NCBI RefSeq assembly: GCF_000411975.1 | Contig: NZ_ASXG01000156.1 | Coordinates: 1 to 55,494 of the forward strand | Reading direction: 5' to 3' | Source of the DNA: Amycolatopsis orientalis DSM 43388 | Lineage (GTDB): Bacteria > Actinomycetota > Actinomycetes > Mycobacteriales > Pseudonocardiaceae | Length of the DNA: 55,494 nucleotides | Shown here: positions 1 through 9,053 of the stretch, one piece after another | Numbering within the stretch: the first letter of the stretch is position 1 | Layout: each line of letters begins with the position of its first letter | Position numbers and translations under genes: made by a program | The notes under the pieces: generated by a model | The model's input: only the letters and a program-made list of their open reading frames with translations | Database searches by the model: none | Told to the model about the DNA's origin: nothing

Positions 1-79
1 CTTCGGCGGCCCCGAGGTGCACGAAGGCCTCGCCTCGCACCGCGAACGCCGCAAGCCGGACTTCACCCGGGTACATTAG
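1..79 (+). CDS. C-terminal end of an enoyl-CoA hydratase/isomerase-like protein (partial)
   Basis: Only the last 25 codons and the TAG stop at 77-79 lie in the window. The tail reads FGGPEVHEGLASHRERRKP followed by DFTRVH. A 'xxEGxxAxxEKRxPxF' ending is typical of crotonase-fold enoyl-CoA hydratases, where this helix follows the catalytic domain. The fragment is too short to name a substrate, and other CoA-utilising crotonases end in the same way. No terminator is obvious before the next gene starts at 215. Confidence 0.45.
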   Translation, partial: FGGPEVHEGLASHRERRKPDFTRVH

Positions 80-214
80 TCCTCTGTGGACAGTTCTCCG
101 GCGGACCGCGCGTCAGCGGGAGAATGAACGCCTACCCCTCTCGGCTTCCGTGGAGACTGCACCGCCTCTGACGCTTCGGCCCGCACCGAACGGTTTCCGC
201 GTCACCCTGGACAG

Positions 215-1561
215 GTGATGGCACCGAACTCCGCACGCAAGCAACGACTCGCACTGATCGCGCTCTGCCTGCCGTTTTTCGTCGTCCAGCTCGACGCGAC
301 CGTGGTGAACGTCGCCGTCGAAGCGATCCGGCGCGACCTCGGCGGCGGCCTGGGCGGCGAACAATGGGTGATCGCCAGCTACACCATCGCGCTGGCCGCG
401 GGCATGCTCACCGCGGGCTCGCTCGGCGACCGTTACGGTGCGCGACGAGTCTGTGTCCTGGGGACTGTCGTGTTCGGCGTCGGGTCCGCGCTGTGTTCGC
501 TGGCCCCGTCCCTTCCCGTGCTGATCGTCGCGCGGACGCTGCAGGGTGTCGGCGCGGCCGCGCTGCTGCCGTGTTCGCTCGCGCTGATCGTCCGGCAGTT
601 CCCGGAGCCGCGAGCTCGGGCGCACGCGCTCGGCCTGTGGGGCGGCATCGCAGCCATCGGCCTCGCGACCGGTCCGGTGGCGGGCGGCGTGCTGATCGCA
701 CTGGTCGACTGGCGGGCGATTTTCTGGGTCAACCTCCCGTTCGCCGCCCTCGCCATCGTGCTGACCTGCCGGTACGTCGTCGAGTCGCCGCCGCGGGAGC
801 GTCGCCTCGACCCGTACGGGCTCGTCCTCGGCACCGTCGCGCTGTCCGCGCTGGCCGGCGGGCTGATCCAGGTCGGCCGGTCCGGCTGGGCCCTCCCGCT
901 GATCGCCGCCGGGCTGTTGACCGGCCTCGCGTTCGTCCTGGCGGAACGGCGCCGCCGCGATCCGATGCTGCCGCTGGCGATCTTCTCGTCCCGCCCGTTC
1001 TCCGCGGCGAGCACCGCCGGGCTGCTCTTCAACTTCTGCTTCTACGGCACTCTGCTGTGCCTGTCGCTGTTCCTTCAGGGCCCGCTGCGCCAGAGCGCGT
1101 TCGCGACCGGCATGCTGACGCTCCCGCTCACCCTCGCGATCGGCATCGGAGCCACCGCCAGCGGACGGCTCACCGCCCGCTTCGGCCCGCGCGTCCCGAT
1201 GCTGACCGGCTTCGGCCTCGCCGGACTCGGCGCGCTCCTGCTGGCCGCGGCCGATTCCCTGCCGCTGGTGCTGACCGGCGGCGTGGTGCTGTGCTGCTGC
1301 TCGATCGCGATGCCCGCGATGACGTCGGTCGCGATGTCGACGCCTCCCGAGGAGCACACCGGGCTGGCCAGCGGAGTGCTGAACACGGCCCGGCAGACCG
1401 GCGGCGCGCTGGGCACCGCGGTGCTCGGCACGCTGCTCACCGCCGGGTCGACGATGTCGCTGAGCATCCCGATGACCGTGGTCGCCCTCGGCTACGCGGC
1501 GGCGGTCGGCTGCACTCTGCTGGCCACCCGCCGGAGGGAACCGTCCATGGCCGGTCGCTAG
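215..1561 (+). CDS. MFS drug-resistance-type exporter (DHA2/EmrB-QacA-like)
   Basis: A 448-residue polytopic membrane protein. The N-terminal helix ends in the LDATVVNVAVEAI motif typical of the DHA2 branch of drug:proton antiporters, and the loop 2-3 signature appears as GSLGDRYGARR. It has at least 12 hydrophobic segments and no soluble domain. It is probably a proton-driven efflux pump in the cytoplasmic membrane; the substrate cannot be read from sequence. The GTG at 215 is followed directly by ATG at 218, so either may be the true start. The gene is convergent with the membrane protein at 1705-2862, and no regulator is adjacent, so a link to a specific compound is not visible. Confidence 0.85.
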   Translation: MMAPNSARKQRLALIALCLPFFVVQLDATVVNVAVEAIRRDLGGGLGGEQWVIASYTIALAAGMLTAGSLGDRYGARRVCVLGTVVFGVGSALCSLAPSLPVLIVARTLQGVGAAALLPCSLALIVRQFPEPRARAHALGLWGGIAAIGLATGPVAGGVLIALVDWRAIFWVNLPFAALAIVLTCRYVVESPPRERRLDPYGLVLGTVALSALAGGLIQVGRSGWALPLIAAGLLTGLAFVLAERRRRDPMLPLAIFSSRPFSAASTAGLLFNFCFYGTLLCLSLFLQGPLRQSAFATGMLTLPLTLAIGIGATASGRLTARFGPRVPMLTGFGLAGLGALLLAAADSLPLVLTGGVVLCCCSIAMPAMTSVAMSTPPEEHTGLASGVLNTARQTGGALGTAVLGTLLTAGSTMSLSIPMTVVALGYAAAVGCTLLATRRREPSMAGR

Positions 1562-1704
1562 CCCGGCAGCACGACGCCCGATCCGAAGCCGGGAACTCAA
1601 TCGCGTCCGCGACTTCCCGCGGAGCCATCTTGCTGGCCCGCCGTGCGCACCCGCGCGACGGCGCTGCGCGGGATCCGCGGAACCGCCGGACCTCGCGCGG
1701 AGGC

Positions 1705-2862
1705 TCACGGCACGAGCAGCGTCGCCCGGTGCAGCAGCCATTCCAGCGGGCCGCGCCGCCGCCAGTGCCGCCACGCCACCGAGGCGGCCAGCATCACCGC
1801 GACGACCGTCACCAGGAACACGAACGAATACGGCTGCGGCACCAGCTTCAAGACCGCGAAATGCGCCGCGTACCAGGTAAACGCCATTCCGCCGGCCGCG
1901 GCGAGCGGCCACAAGGCACGGCGGCCGAGGGGCCGGTCCAGGGCGATCAGCAAGCCGCCGAGCAGCACCATCGCCACGCCGATCATCAGTGCGATGCCGA
2001 ACGGGCTGGTGGCGTACAGCGAGCCGTCCGGCGGCATCGCCAGGAGCACCTGCCACGGCATTCCGGGCGGCGGGCTCGTCGCGATCGCGTCGGCTCCGCC
2101 CAGCGGGTAGGTCGCGATCCACGAAGCGAGGGCCGAGCCCGAAGCGAGCACGAAACCGGTGTACAGCAAGCGGATCCGAACCTCGCGCGCGCGAAGGTCG
2201 AGGCGGCCGATCGCCATGCCCGCCAAGGCCAGCGGCAGGCCATAGGCGATCTGGAAGCCGCCGCCGAACAGCAGCATCTCCTTGAAGAACTCGCCCCACT
2301 GCTCGGGATGCCCGAAGATCGCCAGGCCGCTCGCCGTGTCGGCACCGGAACGCAGCCAGTCGGAATGGGAGTTGAACACCCAGAAGGCGTAGAGCGTCAC
2401 CGCGGGAACGGCGATGCCGGACAGAAGGAACAACGTCCGCGCGCGCAGCCGGGTAAGCGGCAGCAGGAGGAGCAGCAGCACCGCGTAGTACTCGATCACC
2501 GAGCTGCCGTATTCGTCGATCGCCAGGCTGAGCAGGAACAACACCACTGCCCGGACCGCGAGCCTGCCGCGGGCGCGCCGCTGTTCGTTCCCGGCGTACG
2601 GGGTCGCGCCTCCGGTCATCAGCGCCGCGGACAGCCCGAAGAGCAGCACGAACAGGCTCATCGCGCGGGACGACGTCTGCGTGTCCAGCCAGGTCAGGAT
2701 GCCGGGCGCCTGGTCGGGCGGGCCGCCGTGCAGCCAGCCGCTGGCGAAGAAATGCTCGACGAACACCCCGACGATCGCCAGGGCGCGGACCGCGTCCACG
2801 CCCAGCAGCCGTCCCTTCGGCACCCGCGTTTCCGCCGGGTCCCGCACCGCTTCCGTCCTCAT
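1705..2862 (-). CDS. Polytopic membrane protein, DUF418/acyltransferase-like
   Basis: A 385-residue protein with about ten hydrophobic segments. The N-terminal stretch RLLGVDAVRALAIVGVFVEH and the later SLFVLLFGLSAAL match the start of DUF418 and heparan-alpha-glucosaminide-type acyltransferase membrane families, in which the first helix begins with 'R-x-x-x-[LI]-D-xxRG/RA-A'. I chose the ATG at 2862 because GGGAGAGGAG lies just upstream; the open frame extends further without a ribosome site. It probably acts in the membrane on a cell-envelope acceptor, but no function is proven. It diverges from the cseA-like gene, leaving a shared 154-bp promoter region. Confidence 0.7.
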   Translation of the reverse strand: MRTEAVRDPAETRVPKGRLLGVDAVRALAIVGVFVEHFFASGWLHGGPPDQAPGILTWLDTQTSSRAMSLFVLLFGLSAALMTGGATPYAGNEQRRARGRLAVRAVVLFLLSLAIDEYGSSVIEYYAVLLLLLLPLTRLRARTLFLLSGIAVPAVTLYAFWVFNSHSDWLRSGADTASGLAIFGHPEQWGEFFKEMLLFGGGFQIAYGLPLALAGMAIGRLDLRAREVRIRLLYTGFVLASGSALASWIATYPLGGADAIATSPPPGMPWQVLLAMPPDGSLYATSPFGIALMIGVAMVLLGGLLIALDRPLGRRALWPLAAAGGMAFTWYAAHFAVLKLVPQPYSFVFLVTVVAVMLAASVAWRHWRRRGPLEWLLHRATLLVP

Positions 2863-3016
2863 CGGACTCCTCTCCCTGGTCGGTCCCGGCCAAGGTAGGA
2901 ACGGCGGATCACCACCGGCCTCGATCCGCGTTGCGGCTGCCCGGAGGAAACCCATCGGTCTGGTAACAGCGCTCACCGAGCAGCGCGCGGACGGCAAAAT
3001 GGCTACTGTGCAAGGC

Positions 3017-3550
3017 ATGCGGAGGACGGTGCTCGCGGCGATCGCGCTGCTGTCGCTCACCGCTTGCTCCGATGTGGACGGTGTGCGCGTCGCCGGTCCG
3101 GCACCGCCGGCATCGGCCGTCCCGGCACCGGCGAGCAACCCCCGCGGTCCGACGGTGGACGCCGTCGCTCTGCTGCGCGCGGACCCGACGGTCAGCGCGC
3201 GGACGAAGGAGGCGCTGCGCCCGTGCCCGAACGGCGCGATCGCCGGGTCGTATCCCGTCCGCACCGCCTATCACGAGCTGACCGGCGAGGTCGACGTCGT
3301 GGTGAACGTGTACCCGTGCGCTGCGGCCGGCGCTCCGGGCACGGGCAGCAGCGGCGCGGCCGGGGTGCCGGTCAGCGCGTATCTCGGCGGCTACGTCTAC
3401 ACCGTCCACGGGAAACAGCTGTTCAAGCTCGAGAACTCCGGCGCGCTGCTGACCGTGCTCGACGGGCAGCTGGCCACGATGTCGGCGACCGGGCCGAACA
3501 ACGGGGTCACCCGCTACCGCTGGACCGGCCGCGGGTTTTCGCCGGAGTGA
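3017..3550 (+). CDS. cseA: CseA-like lipoprotein
   Basis: A 177-residue exported lipoprotein. The signal peptide ends in the lipobox LTAC with the lipidated Cys at residue 17, followed by a Pro/Ala-rich linker and a compact C-terminal domain (roughly residues 50-177). It lies 8 bp upstream of a clear CseB/CseC pair. In Streptomyces, CseA is the lipoprotein of the sigE-cseA-cseB-cseC operon and dampens sigma-E activity from outside the membrane. The assignment rests mainly on the gene order and lipoprotein nature. An in-frame ATG at 2999 is possible, but the start at 3017 gives a conventional signal peptide. No sigma factor gene precedes it in this window. Confidence 0.65.
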   Translation: MRRTVLAAIALLSLTACSDVDGVRVAGPAPPASAVPAPASNPRGPTVDAVALLRADPTVSARTKEALRPCPNGAIAGSYPVRTAYHELTGEVDVVVNVYPCAAAGAPGTGSSGAAGVPVSAYLGGYVYTVHGKQLFKLENSGALLTVLDGQLATMSATGPNNGVTRYRWTGRGFSPE

Positions 3551-3558
3551 GAGGGGAC

Positions 3559-4230
3559 ATGACGCAGGTACTGCTCGTCGAGGACGACGACGTGATCCGG
3601 GAGGCGACCCAGCTCGCCCTCGAACGCGCCGGATTCGGGGTGTCGACGGCCGCGGACGGGCTCGCCGGGCTCGACCGGTTCCGCACGGATCCGCCGGACG
3701 TGGCGTTGCTCGACGTCATGCTGCCCGGGCTCAACGGCGTCAGCCTGTGCCGCCGGATCCGCGAGGAAAGCCGGACGCCGATCCTGATGGTCTCGGCCCG
3801 CGACGACGCGGTCGACGTCGTGCTCGGGCTCGAAGCCGGGGCCGACGACTACGTCACCAAACCGTTCGACACCGCGGTCCTGATCGCGCGGATCCAGGCG
3901 GTGCTGCGACGGAGCGGCTGGTCCGGGCCGGAGGAGGACGCGTTCGTCCGCTTCGGCGATCTCGAACTCGACCGCGCCGGGCTGGACGTGCGCCGAGCCG
4001 GGCAACCAGTGGACCTGACGCCGACCGAACTCCGGCTGCTGCTGCGCTTCGCCGAGTCGCCGGGCACAGTGCTCAGCCGGGACACCCTGCTGGCCAGCGT
4101 CTGGGATTACGCGTGGGGCGGCGACACCCGGGTGGTCGACGTCCACGTGCAGCGGCTGCGCGCGAAGATCGGCCAGGACCGGCTGCAAACCGTGCGCGGC
4201 TTCGGATACAAGCTCCGCGCCGAGCCGTGA
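3559..4230 (+). CDS. cseB: CseB-like OmpR-family response regulator
   Basis: A 223-residue response regulator. The receiver domain (1-115) has the acidic pocket EDDD at 8-11, the phospho-acceptor Asp52 in LLDVMLP and the conserved Lys in YVTKPFD. A winged-helix OmpR/PhoB domain follows (about 130-223) with the recognition-helix segment RVVDVHVQRLRAKIG. Segments such as VIREATQLALERAGF and DVVLGLEAGADDYVTKPFD closely match, from memory, Streptomyces CseB, which activates the sigE promoter during cell-envelope stress. It is translationally coupled to the kinase gene by a GTGA overlap, and the lipoprotein stops 8 bp upstream. Confidence 0.88.
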   Translation: MTQVLLVEDDDVIREATQLALERAGFGVSTAADGLAGLDRFRTDPPDVALLDVMLPGLNGVSLCRRIREESRTPILMVSARDDAVDVVLGLEAGADDYVTKPFDTAVLIARIQAVLRRSGWSGPEEDAFVRFGDLELDRAGLDVRRAGQPVDLTPTELRLLLRFAESPGTVLSRDTLLASVWDYAWGGDTRVVDVHVQRLRAKIGQDRLQTVRGFGYKLRAEP

Positions 4231-5417
4231 AATTCTTCCCGGCCACGCTGCGGTGGCGGCTGACCGCGGCGGTGACGCTCGTGTCGGCCGCCGTCGCGTT
4301 GACGTTGAGTTTGCTGGTGCATCAGCAATTCGCGCGCACCCAAGCCGACCAGGCCCGGCACGCGCAGGACGAATGGATCCAGCTGCTGCTGCGCAATCCC
4401 GGCGTCGACGGCCAGGTCGACGATCCGGCGCTGCCCGTTCCCCTGCGCGACGCCGTCCGCGGCGGCAACCGGGCGACCTATTTGGACGGACCGGTCCTGT
4501 GGGCCGCGGCCGAAACCGGAGGGCATATCGTTTCGGTGCGGGCCAGCTACGCGGCGCAAACGCAGGCACTGGCCACTTTGGACCGGGAGCTGCTGGTCGG
4601 CTCGGCGGTGGTGACTGTCGCCGGAGCGCTGCTGGGCGTCGTGCTCGGTGCCGGGATGGCGCGCCGGCTCCGGCGGGCCGCGGACGCTGCCCGCGAAGTC
4701 GCCGACGGCGCTCCGGCCCGGGTGCGCGACGCGATCGGGCCGCGTCCGCGCGACGAAGCGGCCGACCTCGCGCAGGCAGTGGACGCGATGGCAGACGCCC
4801 TGCAGGCTCGGCTGGCCGCGGAGCAACGGGTCACCGCGGACATCGCGCACGAGCTGCGGACTCCCGTGACCGGCTTGGTGACCGCGGCCGAACTGTTGCC
4901 GCCGGGCCGTCCCGCGGAACTGGTCCGCGACCGGGTAGCGGCGCTTCGGTCGCTGGTGGAGGACGTGCTGGAGGTGGCCCGGCTGGACACCGCCGCCGAG
5001 CGGGCGGAGCCGGCGGAGATCGACCTGGCGGAGTTCGTCCGGCGGCGGGTGCCGGACGCGGTGGCCCCGGCCGCGGTCCGGGTGCGGACGGATCCCCGGC
5101 GGCTGGAACGGATCCTGGCGAACCTGCTGTCGAACGCGGCCAGGCACGGGGCCCCGCCGGTGACGGTGGAGGTGGCCGGCCGGTGCGTGGCGGTCAGCGA
5201 CCGGGGGCCGGGATATCCGGAGGTGCTGCTGCGGGAAGGCCCCGCGCGGTTCCGGACCGGCACGGACTCGCGAGGCGGCGGGCACGGGCTGGGGCTCACG
5301 ATCGCGGTCGCGCAAGCCCGGGTGCTGGGGGCGGAGCTGGAATTCGCGAACCTTCCCGGCGGCGGGGCGCGGGCGGTGCTGCGGTTGCCGGAGCCGGCTT
5401 GCCCGGACGGGGATTGA
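4227..5417 (+). CDS. cseC: CseC-like sensor histidine kinase
   Basis: A 396-residue membrane kinase. Two transmembrane helices (about 11-31 and 122-144) flank an extracytoplasmic sensor of some 90 residues. A HAMP segment follows, then the H box TADIAHELRTPVTG with His208, an N box (NLLSNAARHG), and G boxes DRGPGYP and GGGHGLGLTIA. Text such as TAAELLPPGRPAELVRDR is strongly reminiscent of Streptomyces CseC, which senses envelope damage such as that caused by vancomycin or lysozyme. The start is the GTG at 4227, overlapping the cseB stop by 4 nt. With CseB it should form a two-component system; its usual target, sigE, is not in this window. Confidence 0.88.
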   Translation: MKFFPATLRWRLTAAVTLVSAAVALTLSLLVHQQFARTQADQARHAQDEWIQLLLRNPGVDGQVDDPALPVPLRDAVRGGNRATYLDGPVLWAAAETGGHIVSVRASYAAQTQALATLDRELLVGSAVVTVAGALLGVVLGAGMARRLRRAADAAREVADGAPARVRDAIGPRPRDEAADLAQAVDAMADALQARLAAEQRVTADIAHELRTPVTGLVTAAELLPPGRPAELVRDRVAALRSLVEDVLEVARLDTAAERAEPAEIDLAEFVRRRVPDAVAPAAVRVRTDPRRLERILANLLSNAARHGAPPVTVEVAGRCVAVSDRGPGYPEVLLREGPARFRTGTDSRGGGHGLGLTIAVAQARVLGAELEFANLPGGGARAVLRLPEPACPDGD

Positions 5418-5707
5418 GACCCGCTCGGCGGCGCGCAAACGTCCCTGCGGGCCGCTGATTTCTTCCAGGTGCTCCGCACGGACGTCGCGGGGACGGGAAA
5501 ACCAAGCGCCCCGTCTCGGCCCGGCGCACCGCGTCTCTTGGCCAGCAGCACGGCAGCGAAACCGCCGCACCCGGGCGTCCGGGTCGGAAGCTGTCCCGTT
5601 GTCGGCCTTCTCAAACCCGCGGCGGGATGACAAGCTGCTCACCAGCCGGTCGCCTCCGCACCGGCTCGCACGATGACAACGTTGTCAGCCCTGGAGGTAG
5701 CGCGTCC

Positions 5708-8700
5708 ATGTGGTCGCAGAAGAGACGGGTGGCCGCGGTCGCGGCGGCGGGCTTCGTGGTGGCCGGGCTGGTGTCCGGCACGCCCGCGGGCGCGGCCCCG
5801 GCGGCGGGTCCGGCGCCGGATCCGGTGTCGCTGGTCAACCCGTTCGTCGGCACGCAGAACTTCGGCAACACCTTCCCCGGGGCCAGCGCCCCGTTCGGCA
5901 TGGTCCAGGTCAGCCCCGACACCGGCGGCCAAGGCGGCTACGACTACCAGCAGAATTCGATCTACGGCTTCAGCCAGACCCATCTGTCCGGCGTCGGCTG
6001 CGGCGTGATGGGCGAGTTGCCGGTCATGCCGACCACCGGGGCCGTCGACTCGGTGGACAAGAACTCGTACAAATCCGAGTACAGCCACGCCGACGAGAAG
6101 GCCGAACCCGGTTACTACCGCGTCGGATTGAAGAAATACGGCGTCAACGCCGAGCTGACCGCGACCCCGCGCACCGGCTGGCAGCGTTACACCTTCCCGT
6201 CGACCGGCCAGGCCAACGTGCTGTTCAACACCGGCCAGGCGAACCAGTCCGTCAAGGATTCCGAGATCCACGTCGTCGGCGACCGGACGCTGGAGGGTCG
6301 CGTGCGCGCGGGTGGCTTCTGCGCCGGGCACGACGAGCACACCGTCTACTTCACCGCTGCCTTCGACCGCCCGTTCGCCTCCTTCGGCACCTGGCGCGGC
6401 AGCACCCGCACCGCAGGCAGCCGCGACGCCGCGGGAACCGGCGGCAATGGCGCGTGGGTCAGCTTCGACGCTGCTACCGACCATGATGTCGTCTTGAAAG
6501 TGGGACTTTCCTACACCGGTCTCGCCGGCGCGCGGGACAATCTCGCGAAGGAAACGGGCGACAGCTACGACTTCGACGCCACCCGTGCCGCGCTGCGCAA
6601 GCAGTGGGCGGACCGGCTCGGTGCGATCAAGATCAGCGGCGGCACCACCGAACGGCAGACTGCCTTCTACACCTCGCTCTATCACGCACAACTGCATCCG
6701 AACCTGGCCGGCGACCTCAACGGCGACTACGCCGGGTTCGACGGCAAGGTCCACCGCGCCGACGGCTACACGCCGTATCAGAACTTCTCCCTCTGGGACA
6801 CCTATCGCCCGCAGAACCAGTTGCTCGAAATGCTGGAACCGCAGGTGGCCCGGGACGTCGCGCTGTCAGTCGTGGCGATCGGCCGCGACGGCGGCTGGCT
6901 GCCGAGATGGGCACTGGCGGGCAGCGAAACCAACATCATGACCGGCGACCCGGTGACGCCGTTCCTCGTCGAGGCCTGGTCGAAGGGCTTGCTGGCCGGG
7001 CACGAAGAAGAGGCGTACGCGCTGCTCAAGAAGAACGCGACCAGCACCCCGCCCGCCGATTCGCCGTACAACGGCCGCTCCGGCGTGAATTACTACAACG
7101 ACCGCGGCTACATCCCGAGCGGCCTCACCCTCGGCAAGGACTGCGCGGCCAAGGGCGGCGACAACGACTGCGAACACCCGACGTCGGCCACCATGGAGTA
7201 CTCCGCCGCGGACGCCGCGCTCGCGTTGATGGCCCAGGGTTTGGGCCACCAAGCCGACGCGCGCACGTTCGCCGGCCGCGGCCAGTGGTACCGCAACGTG
7301 TGGAACGCCGCGGACAAGCAATTCCGTCCGCGCACCACGGACGGCACCTGGCTCACGCCGTACGATCCGGTCGACGCCGACCACCAGTTCCACGAAGGCG
7401 GCGCCTACCAGTACCAGTGGCTCGTCCCCCAGGACCCGGCCGGGCTCACCGAGCTGATGGGCGGCAAGCAGGCGACCGAAAAGCGGCTCGACTCCTTCTT
7501 CGCCTACGACAACCTGCTCAAGGACCCGGCGGGCACCGCGCGCAAGGACTGGATCGCCAGCCCGTACGACTACTACGCCAAGGCCACCTACAACCCGAAC
7601 AACGAACCGGATCTGCTTTCCCCGTACCTGTACAACTGGGTCGGCGCGCCGGCGAAGACCGCTACTGTCGTCCGCACGGCGATGACACTGTTCACTACCG
7701 GCCCGGACGGCATGACCGGCAACGACGACCTCGGCACGATGTCGGCCTGGTACGTCTTCTCCTCGCTCGGTCTCTATCCGACGATGAGCGGTGCGAACTT
7801 CCTCGCCCTGTCCAGTCCGCAGTTCGAATCGGCGACCGTCCGGATCGGACAGTACGGCGACCGGCAAGGCGGAGCGCTCAATGTCACCGCGCCCGGCGCG
7901 AGCGACACGAACCGTTACGTGCAAAGCGTTTCGCTCAATGGCCGAGACGTCCGGCAGACCTGGCTCGACTGGTCCGCGGTCGCGCACGGCGGCAACCTCG
8001 CCCACCGGGTGGGTGCGACACCGTCCAGCTGGGGCACGCAACCGGGCACCGAACCGCCGTCGGTGAACAAGGCGGCCGGCGATGCGCGTCGGCATGTCGA
8101 CGCGACGCTGCGGCCGAGTTCCGTTGTGCTGCCCCAGCAATCAGCCGCGCAGACTGTCCACTTGAACCTGGACGTGCTCGGGCAGAATCCCGGCGCGCAG
8201 CCGGTCTTCGTGACCTCGTCCGCGCCGTCCGGATGGCGGGTGCAGACCGAACCGCTGCAGCTGTTGTGGTCCTCGCGGCTGCCGACGCAGAAGACCGCGC
8301 CAGTCACCGTGACCGTGCCGGCGAACACGCCGGTGGGGACTTATTCGGTACAGCTCACGGCAACCGGTGCCGGAGCGAATAGCGTCACCCGCAGCGCGAG
8401 CATCGAAGTCCGGCAGCCAACGGTGTGCGCCACGACCTCCGGGAACCAGTGCGCGGTCGATCTCAGCCACGACCGAAACCACGACGGGACCGCGACCGTC
8501 GCGGCGTCCACCGAGGGCAACTTCGACGGCAGCGGCTGGAGCTATGACGCTGACCTGATGCCGCCAGCCGGCCCCTTTGTCCACAATGGAGTCACCTACA
8601 CGGCGCCCGACCCCACCGGCACCGCGGCGAACTTCGTGGAAGCCCGCGGGCAATCGCTGCTGCTGCCCGCCGGAAAGCACCAGACGGTCCAGGTGATCGG

Positions 8701-8983
8701 CTCGTCGCACAACGGTCCGGTTTCCACGTCGCTGACCGTGCACTACAGCGACGGATCCAGCGCGGATCTTCCGATGACGTTCGGCGACTGGGCCGGTTCG
8801 ACCCCGTCCGGCTCGACTGTCGTGCTCGACATGCCGCACCGGATCAAGGCGGGCAGCGGGATCGACGGGCCGCCGGTGCGGCTGTTCGGCCTCGCCTCCG
8901 CAGTGGACGGTGCGAAGACCGTGCAGTCGGTGAGCCTGCCGAACGACCCGCGCGTCCAGCTCTACGCGATCACCCTCGGCTGA
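5708..8983 (+). CDS. Secreted GH92-family alpha-mannosidase
   Basis: A 1091-residue secreted glycosidase. A Sec signal peptide (about residues 1-34, ending in an Ala-rich cleavage region) precedes the GH92 domain, recognised by VNPFVGTQNFGNTFPGA near the N-terminus, the QTHLSGVGC segment, and GNDDLGTMSAWYVFSSLGLY, which carries the conserved acidic residues of the family. GH92 enzymes are calcium-dependent exo-alpha-mannosidases that trim mannose from N-glycans or mannans. After the catalytic domain come a beta-sandwich resembling NEW3 domains (about 805-910) and a further beta-rich C-terminal domain (about 915-1090) that I cannot name. ATG 5708 has GGAGG upstream. The gene is monocistronic and closed by the hairpin at 8988-9032. 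The 290 bp before it show no gene. Confidence 0.9.
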   Translation: MWSQKRRVAAVAAAGFVVAGLVSGTPAGAAPAAGPAPDPVSLVNPFVGTQNFGNTFPGASAPFGMVQVSPDTGGQGGYDYQQNSIYGFSQTHLSGVGCGVMGELPVMPTTGAVDSVDKNSYKSEYSHADEKAEPGYYRVGLKKYGVNAELTATPRTGWQRYTFPSTGQANVLFNTGQANQSVKDSEIHVVGDRTLEGRVRAGGFCAGHDEHTVYFTAAFDRPFASFGTWRGSTRTAGSRDAAGTGGNGAWVSFDAATDHDVVLKVGLSYTGLAGARDNLAKETGDSYDFDATRAALRKQWADRLGAIKISGGTTERQTAFYTSLYHAQLHPNLAGDLNGDYAGFDGKVHRADGYTPYQNFSLWDTYRPQNQLLEMLEPQVARDVALSVVAIGRDGGWLPRWALAGSETNIMTGDPVTPFLVEAWSKGLLAGHEEEAYALLKKNATSTPPADSPYNGRSGVNYYNDRGYIPSGLTLGKDCAAKGGDNDCEHPTSATMEYSAADAALALMAQGLGHQADARTFAGRGQWYRNVWNAADKQFRPRTTDGTWLTPYDPVDADHQFHEGGAYQYQWLVPQDPAGLTELMGGKQATEKRLDSFFAYDNLLKDPAGTARKDWIASPYDYYAKATYNPNNEPDLLSPYLYNWVGAPAKTATVVRTAMTLFTTGPDGMTGNDDLGTMSAWYVFSSLGLYPTMSGANFLALSSPQFESATVRIGQYGDRQGGALNVTAPGASDTNRYVQSVSLNGRDVRQTWLDWSAVAHGGNLAHRVGATPSSWGTQPGTEPPSVNKAAGDARRHVDATLRPSSVVLPQQSAAQTVHLNLDVLGQNPGAQPVFVTSSAPSGWRVQTEPLQLLWSSRLPTQKTAPVTVTVPANTPVGTYSVQLTATGAGANSVTRSASIEVRQPTVCATTSGNQCAVDLSHDRNHDGTATVAASTEGNFDGSGWSYDADLMPPAGPFVHNGVTYTAPDPTGTAANFVEARGQSLLLPAGKHQTVQVIGSSHNGPVSTSLTVHYSDGSSADLPMTFGDWAGSTPSGSTVVLDMPHRIKAGSGIDGPPVRLFGLASAVDGAKTVQSVSLPNDPRVQLYAITLG

Positions 8984-8987
8984 GCCC

Positions 8988-9032
8988 GGCCGGGTTCGCC
9001 GGATCCCTCCCCTTCGTCCGGCGAACCCGGCC
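8988..9032. terminator. Bidirectional hairpin terminator between convergent genes
   Basis: A perfect 16-bp inverted repeat. The left arm, 8988-9003, reads GGCCGGGTTCGCCGGA and pairs exactly with 9017-9032, leaving a 13-nt pyrimidine-rich loop. It begins 4 bp after the GH92 stop codon and lies 22 bp beyond the stop of the convergent gene at 9054, so it can serve both. There is no U-tract, as is usual for actinobacterial hairpins. Confidence 0.8.
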
Positions 9033-9053
9033 CTCCCCCTGTCCCCAGATGTC

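Noticed and set aside
113..2893. A 926-codon minus-strand open frame across the first MFS gene
   Set aside because: It has no family motifs, runs through the MFS coding region and continues antisense to recognised genes. GC-rich third positions remove stop codons in such shadows.
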